From: an uncultured Lachnospiraceae bacterium
Lineage (GTDB): Bacteria > Bacillota > Clostridia > Lachnospirales > Lachnospiraceae
Length of the DNA stretch: 64,000 nt
NCBI GenBank assembly: GCA_900316075.1
Contig: ONBT01000007.1
Location: forward strand, 1 to 64,000
Direction of reading: 5' to 3'
Numbering within the stretch: position 1 is the stretch's first letter; every line of letters starts with the position of its first letter. Shown here in pieces: positions 60,460 through 64,000 of the stretch. Both the position numbers and the translations under genes were made by a program. Under the pieces are notes generated by a model that was given only the letters and a program-made list of their open reading frames with translations, was not told where the DNA came from and made no database searches.

Positions 60460-60488
60460 AGTATAGGCAAAGAGAGCGGCAATGTCAA
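60460..60488 (-). promoter_or_regulatory. Promoter of the ECF transporter operon
   Basis: Minus-strand TTGACA (complement of 60483-60488), 17 bases, TATACT (complement of 60460-60465). The leader of about 80 bases has a CCCCG/CGGGG stem; no known riboswitch pattern was recognised. Confidence 0.75.
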
Positions 60489-60497
60489 AGGGTAATC

Positions 60498-60626
60498 AGG
60501 GGTCAGGAACCACCACTGTAACAGCCCTCCCGCCCTGTGTTGACGGTCCATAGAGGGTACCTGTCCCCCTCTCAGCCAGTAGTGGTGCGAGTGGCAGGAG
60601 TTATCAACAGTGGTACCTGACCCCCT
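60498..60626. repeat. Family A repeat 21, one full unit of about 130 bp
   Basis: GGGGTCAGGAACC, GGTACCTGTCCCCC, CAGGAGTTATCAACAGTGG, TACCTGACCCCC in that order. It ends at the aminopeptidase stop codon. Confidence 0.9.
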
Positions 60627-61923
60627 ATTGAATCCGGACACCGTCATCGCCTATGCAGATATCTGTCTCGAAGAATGCCGTCACCGCTTTCGCCAGGTAT
60701 TCCGGGTCTTTTGCACCGGCCGATTCAAAGGGAGAGTGCATGGCCAGCTGGGCGAGGCCGATGTCGACCGTGGGGGCTGGGAAGGTTGAATTCAGAAGGT
60801 TCCCGAGGGTCGAGCCTCCCGCAATGTCGGAGTTGTTCGTAAATTCCTGAAAAGGTACATCAGCCTTTTTGCAGATCGTCTTGAAGACGGCGGCGGAGAT
60901 GGCATCGGTTGTATATTTCTGAGCCGCATTGTACTTAATGACCGGGCCGGCATTCATCTGCGGCTGGTTTACGGGATCATATTTGTCGGGATGCGCCGGA
61001 TGGATGGCATGGGCATTGTCGGCAGAGAGGACAAAGCTCCGGGCTATCGCCTGACGGAACTCCGGGGCAGACAGACCGAGCGAAGAGGCGGCCCGTTCCA
61101 GGGTATCGCGGAAGAAGGAAGAATCTGCCCCCTGCCGGGACCGGCTGCCGACTTCTTCGTTGTCAAAGATAGCGTAGACATTCATAGTATGTTCTGCCGT
61201 CTTGTCGGCCTCCAGAAAGCCGACGAGGTCCGCATAGGTGCATTCAATGTCATCTATGCGGGGAGACGCGATGAATTCGTCCTTCAGGCCCCAGGTGGTC
61301 GGCTTGTCCCGGTTGACAACGAAGAGGTCGGAAGAGATGACTGCGTCCGATGTGACGCCTGCATTTTCGGCGATGATGTCTTTCAGCAGCCCCGCATCAG
61401 CGGCCTCTCCGGCAATGGGAAGCAGTTCCTTCTGAATGTCGAACTTGTGTCCCTCGTTGGCCATCCGGTCGAAGTGGATGCAGAGGGAGGGAATCATGAG
61501 CAGGTCTTTTTCGATATTGACGAGACGGGAGACCAGTCGGCCGCCTTCGGATACAATGACCCGGCCGGCAATGGAGAGGGGCCGGTCAAACCAGGGAGAA
61601 ACCAGCATACCGCCGTATTTTTCCACATTCAGACGGATATAGGTCTTGTTCGGCATCTCGGGGTTTGCCTTGATCTTGAATGCCGGGGAATCGCTGTGGG
61701 ATGCGGCCGCCTTAATCTGCTGCAGTTTTCCCTCCGGTGCGGTAAAAGCGATGACGGCTGTCCCGTTCTGGGTCAGGAAATATTTTCCACCGGGAACGAT
61801 TTCCCATTCTTCTGTCGTGTGCAGCTGTTGAAAACCGGAAGCGGTCAGCTTCTTTGCGATTTCACTCACTGCCTGGTAGGCAGTGGGGCTCTTTTCCAGA
61901 AATTCAAAAAGTCCTTCGTTCAT
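60625..61923 (-). CDS. apeB: M18-family aminopeptidase
   Basis: A 432-residue zinc aminopeptidase that removes acidic N-terminal residues in known relatives. ASHSDSPAFKIK (metal His and Asp region), IHFDRM, SPRIDDIECTYA, AIFDNEEVGSRSRQGADSSF (metal/catalytic Glu), LSADNAHAIHPAHPDKYDP and AMHSPFESAGAKD are all family blocks. The start at 61923 uses GGAGAAG inside an alternative upstream start (61935). Confidence 0.92.
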   Translation of the reverse strand: MNEGLFEFLEKSPTAYQAVSEIAKKLTASGFQQLHTTEEWEIVPGGKYFLTQNGTAVIAFTAPEGKLQQIKAAASHSDSPAFKIKANPEMPNKTYIRLNVEKYGGMLVSPWFDRPLSIAGRVIVSEGGRLVSRLVNIEKDLLMIPSLCIHFDRMANEGHKFDIQKELLPIAGEAADAGLLKDIIAENAGVTSDAVISSDLFVVNRDKPTTWGLKDEFIASPRIDDIECTYADLVGFLEADKTAEHTMNVYAIFDNEEVGSRSRQGADSSFFRDTLERAASSLGLSAPEFRQAIARSFVLSADNAHAIHPAHPDKYDPVNQPQMNAGPVIKYNAAQKYTTDAISAAVFKTICKKADVPFQEFTNNSDIAGGSTLGNLLNSTFPAPTVDIGLAQLAMHSPFESAGAKDPEYLAKAVTAFFETDICIGDDGVRIQ

Positions 61924-61939
61924 TTTCTTCTCCATTCCA

Positions 61940-62067
61940 GGGGGTCAGGAACCACTACTGTAACAGCCCTCCCGCCCGGTATCTGCGGGGGAAAGAGGGT
62001 ACCTGTCCCCCTCTCATCCAGTGCTGGCGCGGCCGGCAGGAGTTATCAGCAGTGGTACCTGACCCTC
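61940..62067. repeat. Family A repeat 22, one full unit of about 130 bp
   Basis: Nearly the same as the unit at 60498-60626, so the aminopeptidase gene is flanked by two like-oriented copies. The core reads GTTATCAGC here. Confidence 0.9.
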
Positions 62068-62144
62068 CACATTTATCGGATAAATACGCCTTTTTCCGGC
62101 AAATACATACGCAATGCGTATAACAACCGTTTTCTGCTGAAAAC

Positions 62145-63167
62145 TTACAGATATTCGGCCATGTCCGGTTTCCCCTCCGAAAGGTAGATTGGATTTGACC
62201 AGGCAGTGCGGCCCAGCCAGTCCGTACATTCCACTCGAATGTATGCTTCGTGTCCCTTCAAGGCATATTCTCCACCCGTTACCTGCTTCAAAACAGAATC
62301 GGTCATGATTGTACGACCGTCTCCCACATGGTTTCCCGTGATGAAATTGATCCGGCGCACGTCACTGCAGGTGACATAAGCCTTTCCATTGGCAACCCCC
62401 CAGGACCTGATGACAGGACCTGCTGATGAATAAAAATTTCCCTTCTCCATGGCCGTTATCAGATCGTTCCGCGTAAGAGATTCTGCCTGTACGGCAATCC
62501 ATCCGCCGCAGGCATCATCAAAGGTACCTGGATTGTGATTATCATCGGTAGCCGTGCCCCAAATGCGTTTGCCGGCGCGAAGCATTACGTCCCAATAGGT
62601 AACGTCATACCCCGTTCCGCTTTCATTGACCGTATCGTAATTGAATATCTCCAGAGCCCACAGGCCTTCCGTGTGAACGAATTCATCCGCATTGACCCGG
62701 CTCCAGATCGGGTGATTGTACTGGGGGATGCAGCCATGGGCACGAAGTTTGTCACTGAGCTTCTGCGCCACCGCTGCCCCATCCCAGGAGCCGTAATACA
62801 TATCAGGCGGCAGGGACTGCATGTGCTCGAAAATGCGGCTGCCTGCATTGCGGATATCTTTTTCGCTTCCGAGGATACCGTGAATATGATGGCACTTGAT
62901 CGGGGCACCTCCCTCCTTGTCCCAGAGACAGGCCGAGGCCTCCAGTCCCGGAAGGATGACAAAATTCTCATTTGTAAAGGTCGATGTGTAGTCCGTATAA
63001 AGGTCATGCTCAGACAGGCAGAGAAAACTGTACCCGTGCTCTTTGAAAAGCGCCACGGCATCCGGCGGCTCCAGTCTTCCGTCCGAATTTGTTGTATGGC
63101 TGTGCAGGTTTCCTTTATAGGTACCTTTATTTTCTGAAATTTGTTCGTAACTTTCCATAGTATTCAT
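62145..63167 (-). CDS. PHP-domain metal-dependent hydrolase
   Basis: A 340-residue protein. KGNLHSHTTNSDGRLEP is PHP motif 1 (HxH), LCLSEHDLYTD motif 2, CHHIHGILG and YNHPIWSRV further His ligands, and GTATDDNHNPGTFDDACGGW the final one. Such proteins are phosphoesterases or nucleases; the substrate is unknown. GGAGG precedes the start at 10 bases. Confidence 0.85.
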   Translation of the reverse strand: MNTMESYEQISENKGTYKGNLHSHTTNSDGRLEPPDAVALFKEHGYSFLCLSEHDLYTDYTSTFTNENFVILPGLEASACLWDKEGGAPIKCHHIHGILGSEKDIRNAGSRIFEHMQSLPPDMYYGSWDGAAVAQKLSDKLRAHGCIPQYNHPIWSRVNADEFVHTEGLWALEIFNYDTVNESGTGYDVTYWDVMLRAGKRIWGTATDDNHNPGTFDDACGGWIAVQAESLTRNDLITAMEKGNFYSSAGPVIRSWGVANGKAYVTCSDVRRINFITGNHVGDGRTIMTDSVLKQVTGGEYALKGHEAYIRVECTDWLGRTAWSNPIYLSEGKPDMAEYL

Positions 63168-63197
63168 TTTGAAAGTTCCTCCACATTATCCACTTAT

Positions 63198-63382
63198 TGG
63201 GGACAGGAACCACCAGATCCAGTAATTCTGCGGGTTTCCGACAAAATCCCCATGGGGGACAGGTACCACTGTTGATAACTCCTGCCGACCGCACCAGTGC
63301 TGGCTGAGAGGGGGACAGGTACCCTTGATGGCCCATCGGTGCTGGGCGGAAGGGCAATTAAAGTGGTGGTTCCTGACCCCCA
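63198..63382. repeat. Family A repeat cluster 23
   Basis: GGGGACAGGAACC, GGGGGACAGGTACC with CTGTTGATAACTCCTG, GGGGGACAGGTACCC and GGTTCCTGACCCCC. It ends two bases before the stop of the SMC-like gene. Confidence 0.85.
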
Positions 63383-63384
63383 TA

Positions 63385-64000
63385 TTAGAACAGGGACAGC
63401 TGGCGGTTGATGATTTTGTAGTAGCCGTGCTCGATGCGCTCGTTGCCCTCGTGGGTCAGGGTCTGGATGGCCGACAGGGGCTGGGATTTCACGACGAGCT
63501 TTATATTATTATCGAAACATTCGATGATGTCTGCCTTGTTGATGTCCGTAAGGCAGATCAGCTGCACGTGAAAGTGCTTCGCGATTTCGAAAACCGGGCG
63601 CAGAAGGTGGCCGGAGGTAATGGTGCCGAAGGGATTGTCCATGATCAGAACGCCCGTGGATTTCGGCATTGCAATGGGGCCGATGGACCTCGAATAATTC
63701 ATGATCGAGAGGATTACCGAGAAAAAGACGACAAATTTCTCGCCCCCGGAATTCTGGACCAGGGCCTTTTCCCAGGTCCGGTAGGCGGAATTGGCGCTGT
63801 TCTGGTCGATTTTGTATACTTTAACGGGGATGGTGTCCCTGCGGATATACATATGGAGGAGTTTTTCGCTGCCGACGCTTCGGGCGGCCGCTTTTTTCAG
63901 GTCTTTCTCACTGGCCGTTTCTCCGGCATCCCCGGCGGCAAGCAGGCGGCCGATTTCTTCCGCCCCCTGGTCGATTTCCGCTTCAATTCCCACGCGGGCC
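63385..64000 (-). CDS. C-terminal part of an SMC-like ATPase (cut by window edge)
   Basis: About 205 residues, open to the right edge. VQNSGGEKFVVFFSVILSIM resembles the ABC signature of SMC/Rad50 proteins, and TGVLIMDNPFGTITS the Walker B region, followed by PVFEIAKHFHVQLICLTDIN (D-loop/His-switch region). The last residues are NRQLSLF. A long coiled-coil part and the Walker A motif must lie beyond the window. Candidates are MukB-like or Wadjet-type condensins that act on plasmids, or another defence ATPase; without the upstream genes this cannot be settled. Confidence 0.6.
   Translation of the reverse strand, partial: ARVGIEAEIDQGAEEIGRLLAAGDAGETASEKDLKKAAARSVGSEKLLHMYIRRDTIPVKVYKIDQNSANSAYRTWEKALVQNSGGEKFVVFFSVILSIMNYSRSIGPIAMPKSTGVLIMDNPFGTITSGHLLRPVFEIAKHFHVQLICLTDINKADIIECFDNNIKLVVKSQPLSAIQTLTHEGNERIEHGYYKIINRQLSLF

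Noticed and set aside
470..63290. TTATCAACA words as evidence of a chromosomal oriC
   Set aside because: They are scattered one per repeat unit, not clustered with dnaA or an AT-rich unwinding region; the iteron/rep locus is the better origin candidate.
400..63382. Family A clusters as CRISPR arrays
   Set aside because: Repeats and intervening sequence are both conserved; there are no unique spacers of constant length and no cas genes.
1..64000. tRNA, rRNA, phage structural genes or integrases
   Set aside because: Looked for on both strands by eye (CCA-arm and GGTTCGA patterns, typical protein motifs) and none found.

Overview
The window looks like part of a GC-rich genome of an anaerobic Clostridia bacterium, probably related to Lachnospiraceae. 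The signs are strong AGGAGG-type ribosome binding sites, an ECF-type vitamin transporter, plant-sugar and beta-galactoside genes, a SigV/RsiV pair, a holin-like type I toxin, a YolD/UmuC pair and signal peptides of Gram-positive type. No rRNA, tRNA, ribosomal-protein, prophage or CRISPR locus is visible. A Rep_3-type initiator, iteron-like repeats and a parA/RHH partition pair lie at 4.1-7.6 kb. This suggests that the window spans the replication origin of a secondary replicon (megaplasmid or chromid) carrying ordinary metabolic genes, although an integrated replicon cannot be excluded.

Layout. 0-3.8 kb: truncated FGGY kinase, araD, an AraC regulator and yfbR. 3.8-8.7 kb: type I toxin-antitoxin locus, rep, iterons, par operon and a 1-kb AT-rich island. 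8.7-17.7 kb: DAHP synthase, a PflX-type radical SAM protein carrying an in-frame repeat insertion, DinB, a TetM-like GTPase fused to a YacP/Rae1-like nuclease, and sigV/rsiV. 17.8-30.6 kb: orphan antitoxin-like gene, GH42 beta-galactosidase, Xre regulator, first DUF5648 surface protein, phd-relE-hicB, a DUF6033 protein, an Mbeg1-like hydrolase and an ATPase. 30.6-44 kb: HflX, shikimate kinase, SEC-C protein, a RAYT transposase, second surface protein, a 27-aa peptide, a formate/nitrite channel, a CapD-type polysaccharide enzyme and an alcohol dehydrogenase. 44-54 kb: a sugar module (LacI, isomerase, GPH symporter, AraC, esterase), then a second AraC with an SGNH hydrolase, and a TRIC channel. 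54-64 kb: umuC-yolD, a hydrolase, an ECF transporter operon (S, AA, T), M18 aminopeptidase, a PHP-domain protein and the C-terminus of an SMC-like ATPase.

The most striking feature is an interspersed repeat, called family A here. Its unit is about 130 bp and is built from boxes GGGG(T/A)CAGG(T/A)ACC, a core CTGTTGATAACTCCTG and inverted end boxes such as GGTACCTGACCCC. About 23 clusters, roughly 5.4 kb or 8% of the window by hand addition, sit in gene ends and intergenic gaps. They are missing from the rep/par region and from 44.3-54.3 kb. They supply stop codons and C-terminal tails to several unrelated proteins, build the C-terminus of the RAYT transposase, and one 300-bp cluster sits in frame inside the radical SAM gene. 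The RAYT at 35 kb is the natural candidate for their mobiliser. A second signal is the nonamer TAATGTAAA, found 13 times on both strands where about 0.2-0.5 would be expected.

All names rest on motif recognition by eye; no database search was run.
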